From Fluviicola sp. (GTDB lineage Bacteria; Bacteroidota; Bacteroidia; Flavobacteriales_D; Crocinitomicaceae): DNA of 64,000 nucleotides. The notes beneath the pieces are model-generated. The model had not been told where the DNA came from and did not search any database. It was given only the letters and a program-made list of their open reading frames with translations. The stretch covers positions 310,001 through 374,000 of the forward strand of contig JARWZO010000019.1 of assembly GCA_029866325.1 (NCBI GenBank). Direction: 5' to 3'. A program made the translations under genes and the position numbers. The stretch's first letter is position 1. The number at the start of each line of letters is the position of its first letter. Below are positions 1 to 8,623 of this stretch, one piece after another.

Positions 1-349
1 TCACAATTCCGATTTTACTCAATAATTGCTCGCCGATGTATTCTTCCCAGGTCGATTTTTCTTTCGGAGCAGCCGGTTTCACTGTTTTTACAGGATCTTC
101 GGGCCAACCTTTTTTTTCAGGAACGGGTGAAGGTGAAGCTGTTGGTGGTATTTCGCGCGAGTTTGGAGCAATGACAGGCTCTGGAGTGGCTTGAGGCGCA
201 GATTCAGCTTCAGGAATTCCCATACGATCACGGATGTCTTTGAATTCAGCATAGTTTACACGAATGCTTTCCTTCAGCTCAAGGTGTTGTTCCCACAACT
301 TTCGGTACGATTCCTCCAGTTGACGGATGCGTTCATTGTCAGTTGACAT
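1..349 (-). CDS. DUF2339-type membrane protein, N-terminal part (truncated by window edge)
   Basis: The reading frame is open from an ATG at 347-349 to the window edge, giving about 116 residues. It starts with a charged, probably coiled-coil segment (MSTDNERIRQLEESYRKLW), followed by a Pro/Ala/Glu-rich linker and the motif WEEYIGEQLLSKIGIV. In bacterial DUF2339 proteins this motif directly precedes the first of many transmembrane helices. The family is predicted to be a large polytopic inner-membrane protein of unknown function. The transmembrane part lies outside the window, so the call rests on the N-terminal architecture alone. No neighbour on this side is visible. Confidence 0.6.
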   Translation of the reverse strand, partial: MSTDNERIRQLEESYRKLWEQHLELKESIRVNYAEFKDIRDRMGIPEAESAPQATPEPVIAPNSREIPPTASPSPVPEKKGWPEDPVKTVKPAAPKEKSTWEEYIGEQLLSKIGIV

Positions 350-660
350 AGCACTGGTTTAATGCTCGAATATTAAGGATATTTAGATTGCAGAAAATGA
401 AGTTCGATGATTTTATTGTTTTTTAACACTAAAAAAAGACGCTATAAATGTGGTTTACCGCAAAACAAATATCGGTAAATCATAGTTGAAATACCGTATA
501 AATACACTTGTACACTATAGAACCATTGTATAAATTAGCCGCACAAACAACTGTTAATCATTTACTTAATTAACCAAAACGCATTTTAAAGTAGGCATTT
601 GTACAAAACGGAGTAACCCGAAAATCCGAACAAAGAGTAAGGACATAATCCACTATTCTT
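350..660. other. AT-rich divergent intergenic region
   Basis: This is 311 bp between the divergent starts of the DUF2339-type gene and the copper oxidase gene. No ORF or RNA gene is apparent. It must carry both promoters; on the plus strand, GGCATTTGTAC near 593-605 is the closest thing to a Bacteroidota -7 box, with imperfect spacing. I see no strong hairpin. Confidence 0.35.
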
Positions 661-3600
661 ATGGCAACATTTGAAATTACGAATCCAGATTCAGAAATTC
701 TGGCAATTCATGCAGTATTACTTCCAACCGGCTCCAAAGGTCAAGTCTTAATTATGGGAGGAGATGAACATAATTTTGATCAGGCGGGGAGAGATGAAAC
801 CCCAGCAACGGTAACTAACGTAGATAATTCTAGAATCTACGATGTTGCCAGTAAAAACATCACCTATATTTCATCCCCCACAACCGATATTTTTTGCAGC
901 GGACACGCCTTTCTTGGTGATGGCAGACTCCTTATTGGAGGAGGAACCGAATCTTGGGAATTAGGTGGTGATGTAGGTCCCGGTGGTGGTCACGATCATA
1001 GTTTAGGTCAATTTGGTGGTCACCAGGCATGTTGGGTGTTTAATTACATTCGCAAAACATGGGAGCGTGTTTCTGATTTTAATTTTGATAATTCATTTGA
1101 TAAGACAGGTGGTGGAAGATGGTATCCAACCTTGGTTAGTTTATCAAACGGTGATGTAATGGCCTTTTCAGGTCATCCTAGTAGAAGAAGTGATCATTGG
1201 CACAATAACGATATACCTGAGCGATATAGTCTTACGGGCAACAACTGGCAATGGATCAAACCCACAGATAGTGAAATTACATTTTACCCAAGGGTACACT
1301 TACTCAAAGGTGGAAAGTTATTCATTTGTTCAGTTGAAGATGGAACAAGTAGGTTGTATGATGCAACTACAGGTGATTTCGGAGCTTCCATAACAGGACC
1401 AACTGACGGGCTTTATACAGGTTGGGATAACTCGTCTGTTTTGTTACCGCTATTACCTGCAGAAAATCATAAGCCTATTGTGTTAATGACCAATGGAAAC
1501 CAGCCGATAAAAATTGATTTAAGTGACTCGACACCAGTTTGGGAAAATGCAGGAACAAGAACAGGTGCTGCGGCTGGGCGCGAAAGAAGATTTGCCTATT
1601 CAACCATTTTACCGGACGGGAAAATTTTAATCAATGGTGGTATTGGCGGCGCAACAAATAATGATGCGAATGCGGTATTGCAGCCAGAAATTTATGATCC
1701 GGGAATTAATTGGACAACAGGTACCTATTCAAATCCGGAAAGTTGGGTTTCTTTACCAGCTGACCCCAATGGAATTGTCCGCAATTACCATTCTACCAGT
1801 TTATTATTACCTGATGGCAGTGTTTTCACAGCAGGCTCAAGTATAAATTCAAACTCTGGGAATCCTGATACAGCAGGCGAAAAACGTATTGAAGTAATCA
1901 AACCAGATTATTTTGACAATCCTGCCAGACCTGATTTAACCGCAGCTCCTAAAAGCGTCACTTACAATCAGCAATTCGATATTGGAACAACTGATTCGAG
2001 TGTCATTCAGCGAGTGGCAATCATCCGAAATGGAACGGCAACACATGCCCTTAATGCTGACCAACGTTACATTGGTTTGGCTTTTGAGGTCGTAAATTCA
2101 ACAACATTGCGGGTGCGAATCCCATCAGATGCCTCCGTTGTGCCTCCGGGTTATTACATGCTTTGGATTATTGACAATGCCGGGCTACCTTGTAAACTTG
2201 CCAAATTCATCCGCATTGCAAATCAAAACTGTGAAATCATTACAGATCGCAGCACTTTTTCTGTATTGGAAGTAGATGCACAGCCAGCTGGAAACGCCAT
2301 TTTTCAAAACGCTTTTTATGTTGTTTATGATGGGTTTATACCTTCTGAATTAAATGATTTTGTGGTTCCTCCAACAATTAGTTTCACGGATGCAACAAGT
2401 AATGCAGTTATCCCTGGAATGAATTCAATTCATGTAAACACCTTGTATGAAGATCCTTCATTGACTCCGGATGTACCCCAAAAAGTAACATTTGTATTCA
2501 ACGTACGATTCTCCTCAAACACCGCATTTACGTTTGCCGGTTTATCGCGAAATGTGACGATCACAGCCAATTTAATTCCTCACAAATGCACGGCAAACAT
2601 CAACCTTATCAAAGCTCCTAATCCGTATATGGTTGACGGCCCAACATCTTGGTTGAGTGTAGATTTACGTGTGTTTCAAATGAGAGAAGGTGGCCCAACA
2701 CGCGCAACAATACCACAAGGAAACTCCGGAACGACTTTTATCAACCAACTACTCACACGATTTAACAACAGGGAAATCTACCCCACAGATGAGCTACATC
2801 CGTTTAATGATATTTCTATAGATCAACAAACATCTCAACTTGAATGGTTAGAAACAAACGGAGGATCGCGGGTATTCAACTATGCTATTGCAAAAGTGAG
2901 ATTCAAAGCTCCGATACCACTCTCTCCACCTTTAACTGCAAATGATGCAACAGATGTCAGGGTATTTTTCAGAATGTTCAATACGGCCGGAACAGCCATG
3001 CAGTTTAATCCGCTGACAACCTACAAAAGAGGTGTAAATGAGGGAAATACAATTGCAGTAGTGGGTAAAGAAGGTAGCGAAATCAGCTCTATTCCTTTTT
3101 TCGCAAGTCCACGAGTGAATTATGGAACCAAACTCATGGCTTCGCAAACGGATAGTCAAAACGTGCAAACTATACCGGCTCTTGGTAACACAGAATCAGT
3201 ATTCTACTTTGGATGTTGGCTTGATTTCAACCAACCTGCACAACAAATTCCAATTAGCGAAGATGCAACTCATGCCACTTCATTGGCCAATCTGCAAACT
3301 AGTATCAGAGGAATTCACCAATGTCTGGTTGCCGAAGTCTTTTTCCCGGGAGATCCAACACCAACAAATGCAACTCCTTCTTCCAGCGACAATTTATCAC
3401 AACGCAATCTCGCAATTGATCATTCCGATAATCCGGGGAGTTTGACAACCCATACTGTTCATCATACTTTTGAAATAAAACCATCACAGTTTGATTTCAG
3501 CCAGTATAGTCTTGACGACACCCAAACTCATTCAATTAATTTGTCTTCCAAAGGCGGAGAAAAAGCTAAGGGCCCCGATTTATTAATGATTCATTGGAAT

Positions 3601-4248
3601 AATTTACCTCGGGAAAGTAAAGTGATTCTGTACATGCCTGATTTGAATACTGATGACATCTTGCAATTGGAATCACACTTCCGCTTTTCACCATCTAAAA
3701 TCACCAAAGAAGACGAACACACGTTTAGCTTCTTGAGTGCTGACATTAATTACATTCCTATTCCCGGTGGATTTGAAAAGAACATTCCGGGATTGTTGAC
3801 AATTGAATTACCGTCTACGGTGGTAAAAGGTCAGTTATTCAAAGTTCTCGTGCAACAAGCTCGGTACTATAGAGAAACGCGTTACATCATTGGAAGTTTT
3901 CAGTTCAATGTGGTTGTGAGTGTAGCCAATGTCATTCTGAAAAAACAAATGAGAAATCTCTCAATTCTGAAACATGTGCGAGAGTCTCTTGCCGTTACGA
4001 ATCCATGGAGGTTGATTTTTAATCGATATATCCAATCACTTTCAGACAAAGTAAACGGTTTAGGAGGTGATGCTGATGAAGTTCCTGCTGCAACAGATGA
4101 TAGATGGCTTTACAATACAAATAAGCAACCATCTAAAGAAAATGTAGTGGTCGATTTCATTAAAAAATGCTGTGCGAAAATGTCAGTTTTAATCGTACTG
4201 ATATTACTCATTCTACTTGCATTACTTATTGTCACACTATTGAATTAA
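661..4248 (+). CDS. Galactose/glyoxal oxidase-like copper radical oxidase (AA5 fold) with C-terminal membrane tail
   Basis: The 1195-residue protein has a kelch-type propeller (about 15-415) followed by a galactose-oxidase-like early-set domain (about 422-517). All active-site residues of the family can be placed. Cys79 in IFCSG and Tyr155 in GRWYPT would form the Cys-Tyr radical cofactor. Tyr376/His377 in RNYHSTSLLLPDG and His462 in THALNADQR would be the copper ligands. Such enzymes oxidise alcohols or aldehydes to aldehydes or acids and make H2O2. Residues 520-1165 are an uncharacterised extension of mixed beta-rich sequence. The last roughly 24 residues, after KKCCAKM, are almost purely Leu/Ile/Val and look like a tail anchor. 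No N-terminal signal peptide is visible: the protein starts MATFEITNPD and the propeller follows at once. The substrate is unknown. Confidence 0.8.
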   Translation: MATFEITNPDSEILAIHAVLLPTGSKGQVLIMGGDEHNFDQAGRDETPATVTNVDNSRIYDVASKNITYISSPTTDIFCSGHAFLGDGRLLIGGGTESWELGGDVGPGGGHDHSLGQFGGHQACWVFNYIRKTWERVSDFNFDNSFDKTGGGRWYPTLVSLSNGDVMAFSGHPSRRSDHWHNNDIPERYSLTGNNWQWIKPTDSEITFYPRVHLLKGGKLFICSVEDGTSRLYDATTGDFGASITGPTDGLYTGWDNSSVLLPLLPAENHKPIVLMTNGNQPIKIDLSDSTPVWENAGTRTGAAAGRERRFAYSTILPDGKILINGGIGGATNNDANAVLQPEIYDPGINWTTGTYSNPESWVSLPADPNGIVRNYHSTSLLLPDGSVFTAGSSINSNSGNPDTAGEKRIEVIKPDYFDNPARPDLTAAPKSVTYNQQFDIGTTDSSVIQRVAIIRNGTATHALNADQRYIGLAFEVVNSTTLRVRIPSDASVVPPGYYMLWIIDNAGLPCKLAKFIRIANQNCEIITDRSTFSVLEVDAQPAGNAIFQNAFYVVYDGFIPSELNDFVVPPTISFTDATSNAVIPGMNSIHVNTLYEDPSLTPDVPQKVTFVFNVRFSSNTAFTFAGLSRNVTITANLIPHKCTANINLIKAPNPYMVDGPTSWLSVDLRVFQMREGGPTRATIPQGNSGTTFINQLLTRFNNREIYPTDELHPFNDISIDQQTSQLEWLETNGGSRVFNYAIAKVRFKAPIPLSPPLTANDATDVRVFFRMFNTAGTAMQFNPLTTYKRGVNEGNTIAVVGKEGSEISSIPFFASPRVNYGTKLMASQTDSQNVQTIPALGNTESVFYFGCWLDFNQPAQQIPISEDATHATSLANLQTSIRGIHQCLVAEVFFPGDPTPTNATPSSSDNLSQRNLAIDHSDNPGSLTTHTVHHTFEIKPSQFDFSQYSLDDTQTHSINLSSKGGEKAKGPDLLMIHWNNLPRESKVILYMPDLNTDDILQLESHFRFSPSKITKEDEHTFSFLSADINYIPIPGGFEKNIPGLLTIELPSTVVKGQLFKVLVQQARYYRETRYIIGSFQFNVVVSVANVILKKQMRNLSILKHVRESLAVTNPWRLIFNRYIQSLSDKVNGLGGDADEVPAATDDRWLYNTNKQPSKENVVVDFIKKCCAKMSVLIVLILLILLALLIVTLLN

Positions 4249-4260
4249 ATTTACAAGAAG

Positions 4261-4296
4261 CCGGATCATTTGTTAGATGATGATCCGGTTTTTTTA
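4261..4296. terminator. Intrinsic terminator after the copper oxidase gene
   Basis: A perfect 9-bp stem, CCGGATCAT (4261-4269) and ATGATCCGG (4280-4288), is followed by eight T residues on the plus strand. It sits 12 bp after the oxidase stop and just before the convergent stop at 4310. Confidence 0.9.
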
Positions 4297-4309
4297 TTGC
4301 GTGCAAAAA

Positions 4310-5917
4310 CTACTCCCTCCTCACAAAACTCCCCTTTTTCACCACAAAAGTTTCTTTCCCTACCTGAAACGTTGCTCCTTCTTCGAAGGTATGAAGGTTA
4401 GAATAATCTTTGTTATTGAAGTGCAATGTACCTTTGGTCAAACGCACCAGATTCATGTAATCTTCGTTTAAAATCGGTGAAGAACCACACACGATTACAT
4501 GCACCGGTTTGGTTAATTGCGGTATCAGAATCATATCGCGTGGTGAAGCCATGTTGTCGGCAATCAAAACGGTGGACTGACAAGTTGGACAAGCTGCTTC
4601 GGCCTGAATCAGGGCTTCGATATTGTTTTCTTCCAAATCACCACCGGTTCCGGCTTTCATGGCTTCTGACATGTTGGTTAAGGTTTCTTCGAGCGTAGTT
4701 GCTTTGGTCACATAAATTCCACCCACACTACCTACTTTTTTGGTGTTGTCTTTCCGATCATTGCCATCGTTGAAAAACACAAAATGGGTCATTGAAGTAT
4801 CTTTTTTTGCAAATTGTCCTTTGATAAACTCGAGTACCTGAGCGCTATATGGAGCCATACTCGCGGTTACGTCGCACACCAGAATGGACTGTTTCCAGTT
4901 GTTGGTGGCCAGTGTTGTGGAAACAAATTTACCCTGTGGCGTGGGTTTGATACGCGAATAATCGAATTTAGGTAACGAAGGTGCTGCATCGCTGTCCATG
5001 GCGTACACTTCCAACGGACTAGGTACAATGCTTCCGCGTTCCATGAAATCGACGGTAAACATCACCATACAATCTACCTTTTTGCCATTCACCGATCCGG
5101 GCGACCACTTCGGCATGCTACGCATAAAACGCAATAATTCGTCGTGATAAGGAGTCGGACTTGCCGCTCCCGGCAAAGAAATGTGCTGTATATTTCCTTC
5201 TTTGTCAATGATGAACTGCACCACCACTTGTTCGGCTTCGCTTTTTTCGGAAGTGGAGGGATACTTGATATTGTTGGCGAAAAAATCGATTCTGGCACGC
5301 TCTCCACCTGGAAAATCGGGCATCTTGATTTTCGGAGGTTCGGCACTCGCTGCCGTTCCGGCTGTATCACCTTTCAATTCATTTTTCAGGTAAGTATCAT
5401 AGGCCGATGGCGGAACGGTACCGTCTGCAACTCCTCTCAAAAACTCCAATTCGGTGTCGCGCAACGCAGCTGATGGCGGTTCCCGATAAGTAATGGCGAC
5501 TCCATGAAAATAATCTTTTCCTTCTTCTGAAGACGTGCAACCGGTTTGCGCCATCAACACCCACTCTACCGAAGGTTGGGTCAATAATTGTGGGGCGGCT
5601 GCAAATAAGGCTCTCAAACGCTTGCGGTTCAAGCCGTGCTGATCGAAGGTTTCCGATTTACGGTAAGTGGTATAAATCAATTCGACTTTCGTGATGACCT
5701 TTCCTTTCAGAGCCGCCACAGAAGCTTTATCCTGGTAAATGGCGTCGTTGAAACCCGTGCGCAATAAAAACACATTGGTTCGTGGTTTGGTTTCGTATTT
5801 CACCAACGGCCGTGGTGTCAATGCTATCACATCAGCGATTAGTTCATCTGAAGTTTGCTGAGCTGTTGCTGATAAAAAACTCCCGATAATCAACGCAATT
5901 AAAGACCACTTTTTCAT
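4310..5917 (-). CDS. Secreted protein with TonB C-terminal-like and vWA-like domains
   Basis: The 535-residue protein begins with a signal peptide (MKKWSLIALIIGSFLSATAQ). Residues about 25-150 are an unrecognised N-terminal domain. Residues about 195-295 resemble a TonB C-terminal domain: the PDFPGGERA entry, a VVVQFIIDKEGNI strand and a MPKWSPGSVNGKKVD turn are typical of Bacteroidota TonB-like proteins. Residues about 343-510 look like a von Willebrand A-type fold, with a MIDAS-like D349-V-T351-A-S353 sequence. There is no N-terminal transmembrane anchor other than the signal peptide, so it is unlikely to be a working energy transducer; a periplasmic or surface binding role is more plausible. 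It is monocistronic and convergent with the oxidase gene. Confidence 0.6.
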   Translation of the reverse strand: MKKWSLIALIIGSFLSATAQQTSDELIADVIALTPRPLVKYETKPRTNVFLLRTGFNDAIYQDKASVAALKGKVITKVELIYTTYRKSETFDQHGLNRKRLRALFAAAPQLLTQPSVEWVLMAQTGCTSSEEGKDYFHGVAITYREPPSAALRDTELEFLRGVADGTVPPSAYDTYLKNELKGDTAGTAASAEPPKIKMPDFPGGERARIDFFANNIKYPSTSEKSEAEQVVVQFIIDKEGNIQHISLPGAASPTPYHDELLRFMRSMPKWSPGSVNGKKVDCMVMFTVDFMERGSIVPSPLEVYAMDSDAAPSLPKFDYSRIKPTPQGKFVSTTLATNNWKQSILVCDVTASMAPYSAQVLEFIKGQFAKKDTSMTHFVFFNDGNDRKDNTKKVGSVGGIYVTKATTLEETLTNMSEAMKAGTGGDLEENNIEALIQAEAACPTCQSTVLIADNMASPRDMILIPQLTKPVHVIVCGSSPILNEDYMNLVRLTKGTLHFNNKDYSNLHTFEEGATFQVGKETFVVKKGSFVRRE

Positions 5918-6002
5918 AAGGATTGTTTTTAGCCTAATGACAACGAAACTGCTTTGTTACAATTTTTACTCCAAAAAAGCAGGATGAATTTTCAGAATTC
6001 GG

Positions 6003-6024
6003 GTGTTCGCAATATTGCGAACAC
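6003..6024. repeat. Perfect 22-bp palindrome upstream of the TonB-C/vWA gene
   Basis: The half-site GTGTTCGCAAT (6003-6013) is followed immediately by its exact reverse complement, with no spacer. A second, shorter perfect palindrome (CTAAAATTTTAG, 6024-6035) adjoins it. The site lies 86 bp upstream of the minus-strand start at 5917 and downstream of the 6120 gene. It could be a dimeric operator or a cruciform/terminator stem; there is no long T-run on the minus strand. Confidence 0.5.
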
Positions 6025-6119
6025 TAAAATTTTAGAACTTCAATTTAAAAAACAGAAAAACAACTCATTATCAATTGATTAATCAAGGCATTCAGCAAGA
6101 TAGCATACAATTCACACAC

Positions 6120-6686
6120 CTACTCCACCATCAACGCCAGCGTCAGATGTTTACTCAAAAAGAAAAAAGTAAACAAAAACACAATGTTGCGGTGAATGCT
6201 CGCTTCTTTGTTATCGGCATAAAAACAAACCAACCAAGCAACAAGCGGAGCCATTGCAATGAGGTAACTATTGAATATAAAGCATCCCACAAATCCGGTA
6301 ACCATCAACATTCCCGTTACGCGCAGTGATAGTTTTTTCCATTGCCAGGATACAAAGAGTCCCCAAACCAAAAAAACAAGCGCAAAACCTAGTAGTAAAT
6401 AGTCAATGAAGAAACTGTCTTCGAACCATTGAAAATTGCGTTCGGTGAGAAAAAATTCAAGAATAAAATCGGAAGCAATGAGTTGAAAAACTGCCCATCC
6501 GATAGCCGTAAAGCCAATAAGATCGGGCATTTTGCGTTCGGCAATGTACAGCAAAACAATGGCTGCCAACATGCTTACTTCATACAATGGAAAAGGGAAA
6601 ATCCAGGTATCTTTTTGCATGTAAATGGAAAACCCGAAGATACACGCAGTAAGAATGGTCAATCGAACAACGTGTTCCCTAGTCAT
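6120..6686 (-). CDS. Small polytopic membrane protein of unknown function
   Basis: The 188-residue protein has about six hydrophobic segments (roughly 8-24, 31-48, 56-76, 94-112, 120-156 as one or two helices, and 166-182) with short charged loops such as ERKMPD and KDTW. I do not recognise the family. Its ATG (6684-6686) overlaps the last codons and stop of map by 8 bp, so the two are probably translationally coupled. Confidence 0.65.
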   Translation of the reverse strand: MTREHVVRLTILTACIFGFSIYMQKDTWIFPFPLYEVSMLAAIVLLYIAERKMPDLIGFTAIGWAVFQLIASDFILEFFLTERNFQWFEDSFFIDYLLLGFALVFLVWGLFVSWQWKKLSLRVTGMLMVTGFVGCFIFNSYLIAMAPLVAWLVCFYADNKEASIHRNIVFLFTFFFLSKHLTLALMVE

Positions 6687-7461
6687 TTTTTTTCGCCAAT
6701 GCTTCTTCGATGTAATCGAACGTAGAAAGGATGACCGGTTTTCCGTTTACAACCGCAATATCGTGCTCAAAGTGAGCGCTTGGTTGACCGTCGGCTGTAA
6801 CGATGGTCCAGTTATCTTCCAACTGCGTTACCTTATCGGTTCCCATGTTAATCATCGGTTCGATGGCAATGGTAAGGCCGTTCATGATTTTCTTTCCGCG
6901 ACCGCGTTTGCCGTAATTGGGAACCTGCGGATCTTCATGCAGGGTTTTACCCAAGCCATGACCTACCAATTCACGTACTACGCCATAACCGTTGTTTTCG
7001 GCGTGTGTTTGAATGGCATAACCGATGTCTTCAATGCGATTGCCCACCACAGCTTGCTCAATACCAAGGTAAAGGCATTCTTTGGTGACATCGAGTAATT
7101 TTTGTCGTTCGGGTGAAATTTTACCCACCGCAAAAGTGTAGGCATGATCGCCATAATAACCTTTGTAAACCGCTCCACAATCAACAGAAACAATATCGCC
7201 TTCTTGAATAGGGCGCGAAGTTGGCAAACCGTGTACTACTTGCTCGTTGATCGAAATCAGCAAGGTACTCGGGCAACCGTACAATCCTAAAAAACCGGGA
7301 ATAGCATCCTGCGAACGGATGTATTTCTCGGCCATTGTGTCCAATTCGAGTGGTGTTACTCCGGGACGCAATTCCGCGGCAATGAGCCCAAGCGTGCGAC
7401 TAACCACCAAGGCAGCCTGACGCATGATTTCAATTTCTTCTGCGGTTTTGTATTTAATCAT
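6679..7461 (-). CDS. map: Methionine aminopeptidase, type I
   Basis: Removes the initiator methionine from nascent proteins in the cytoplasm. The five metal ligands of the family are visible: two Asp in VSVDCGAVYKGYYGDH, His in GHGLGKTLHEDP, Glu in IAIEPM and Glu in SAHFEHD. The chosen start, MIKYKTAEEIEIM, gives 260 residues, the usual length for a type I enzyme. The longer frame to 7560 runs through a hairpin repeat and the -7 box at 7490-7497, so its first 33 residues are unlikely to be translated. An intermediate ATG at 7482 lies very close to the predicted transcription start. The gene precedes and overlaps the small membrane-protein gene. Confidence 0.95.
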   Translation of the reverse strand: MIKYKTAEEIEIMRQAALVVSRTLGLIAAELRPGVTPLELDTMAEKYIRSQDAIPGFLGLYGCPSTLLISINEQVVHGLPTSRPIQEGDIVSVDCGAVYKGYYGDHAYTFAVGKISPERQKLLDVTKECLYLGIEQAVVGNRIEDIGYAIQTHAENNGYGVVRELVGHGLGKTLHEDPQVPNYGKRGRGKKIMNGLTIAIEPMINMGTDKVTQLEDNWTIVTADGQPSAHFEHDIAVVNGKPVILSTFDYIEEALAKKND

Positions 7462-7489
7462 AGGGCGATTCAACAAATTCATGAGGGAA

Positions 7490-7497
7490 CAAAGGTA
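7490..7497 (-). promoter_or_regulatory. Bacteroidota -7 box for map
   Basis: TACCTTTG on the minus strand matches the TAnnTTTG housekeeping consensus of Bacteroidota. It lies 28 bp upstream of the preferred ATG at 7461 and argues against starts beyond about 7482. Confidence 0.55.
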
Positions 7498-7506
7498 AGA
7501 TTTTTG

Positions 7507-7548
7507 TTGGGATCGTAGGCGCGGGATGCGTCCCGCGCTTACGACCAA
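7507..7548. repeat. GC-rich hairpin element between two minus-strand genes
   Basis: An 8-bp perfect core (GCGCGGGA, 7519-7526; TCCCGCGC, 7531-7538) with a 4-nt loop is extended by TCGTA/TACGA and TTGG/CCAA arms with a small bulge. It lies just downstream of the 7557 stop. No T-run follows on the minus strand, so it looks more like a REP-type element or mRNA stabiliser than a standard terminator. Confidence 0.6.
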
Positions 7549-7556
7549 CATTAAAA

Positions 7557-8594
7557 TCATTTCCCTTTCGGAACGTGTTTGTCAGTATATTTTTGTGCCG
7601 TTCTGTTCCAGTTGTCGATGTACTTGCTACGCAAGGTGTTCAACAAGTCATTGGTTTTGTTGTAGGTTTCAACACCGGCATTCATTTCGTTGACAGCTTT
7701 GTTGTAACCGTCCACGTCTTCTTTTGTACGATCGCGTTCTTTCTTCTGATCAAACGCCGCTTTCACTTTGTTGAAGTTTTCTGTTTTCAGGAAATAATCG
7801 GCCATTTTAGGAACATCCTTCTCGGCTTCGGTGATGTAAAACTTCAAAAGTTCTTTGGTAACATCGATCAATGAAGCATCGTTGGAATAACCTGTCAGTT
7901 TGTCCAATTTGGCCAATCCTTCTTCGGCAGTTGTTTTCAAGGCGTTTCTGTTTTGTTCGATCGCACTCAAATCCTTGCGGTTGATGGCATCCATCATGTA
8001 TAGTTCTTGCTTGAAGCTTTTGAAGAAGATCAAATACACTTCGTTGTAGTGATCGTATACCTGACCGGAAATTTCCATTTTTTGATCCAACGCATCCGAC
8101 GATTCAATGAGGTTAATATCGTTAGCATCTGCAAATGTTTTTTGCGCATCACCGACCATTTTACCTGCTTCCACCAATTTGTCATTGGCTTTTTCGCGGG
8201 CAGTCATATAAGCTTCCATGGCATCATACGAATCTTCTGCAATGGCTTCCATATCCACAATTTTGGCGTAATCTTCTTTCAACACCAAATTCACTAGTTT
8301 AAAATAAGCAACTACCGAATCGCGGTAGGCAGTAGAACCACCAAATCCTTTGGCCGATTTTGCTTTGGAAAGCGCTGCGTTCGACGTTTGGATCAGTTCG
8401 CCACGACGTTTTTCTACTTTGCGCGCGCTTTTTCCATGAGAAACCGAGCTGGTATAATCCCACATATCTTGTTGAATGCTTCTGTATTCGGTACTGAAGA
8501 CATTCATGTAATCCAGTGCTGAATTCTGAGCCGTGGCCGTTCCGGCAATCACCAATACGATTGCAGTGATTAGGAGTTTGAATTGATTTTTCAT
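7557..8594 (-). CDS. Secreted alpha-helical protein, possibly LIC11966-type surface protein
   Basis: The 345-residue protein has a clear signal peptide (MKNQFKLLITAIVLVIAGTATAQ) followed by an almost entirely helical, Lys/Glu/Asp-rich sequence. Long heptad-like stretches occur at about 55-95, 120-165 and 270-320. There is no lipobox and no transmembrane helix after the signal, so it should be periplasmic or surface-exposed. The overall pattern recalls proteins annotated as LIC11966 family surface proteins; I am not certain of that link and infer no function. It lies in the same direction as the protease gene at 8624, with a 29-bp gap. Confidence 0.55.
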   Translation of the reverse strand: MKNQFKLLITAIVLVIAGTATAQNSALDYMNVFSTEYRSIQQDMWDYTSSVSHGKSARKVEKRRGELIQTSNAALSKAKSAKGFGGSTAYRDSVVAYFKLVNLVLKEDYAKIVDMEAIAEDSYDAMEAYMTAREKANDKLVEAGKMVGDAQKTFADANDINLIESSDALDQKMEISGQVYDHYNEVYLIFFKSFKQELYMMDAINRKDLSAIEQNRNALKTTAEEGLAKLDKLTGYSNDASLIDVTKELLKFYITEAEKDVPKMADYFLKTENFNKVKAAFDQKKERDRTKEDVDGYNKAVNEMNAGVETYNKTNDLLNTLRSKYIDNWNRTAQKYTDKHVPKGK

Positions 8595-8623
8595 TGTGTT
8601 TGTATTTGGTTGTAAAGTTCGAA

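Noticed and set aside
6625-7098. 157-codon plus-strand frame opposite map
   Set aside because: Antisense shadow of the methionine aminopeptidase gene, with no homology-like features.
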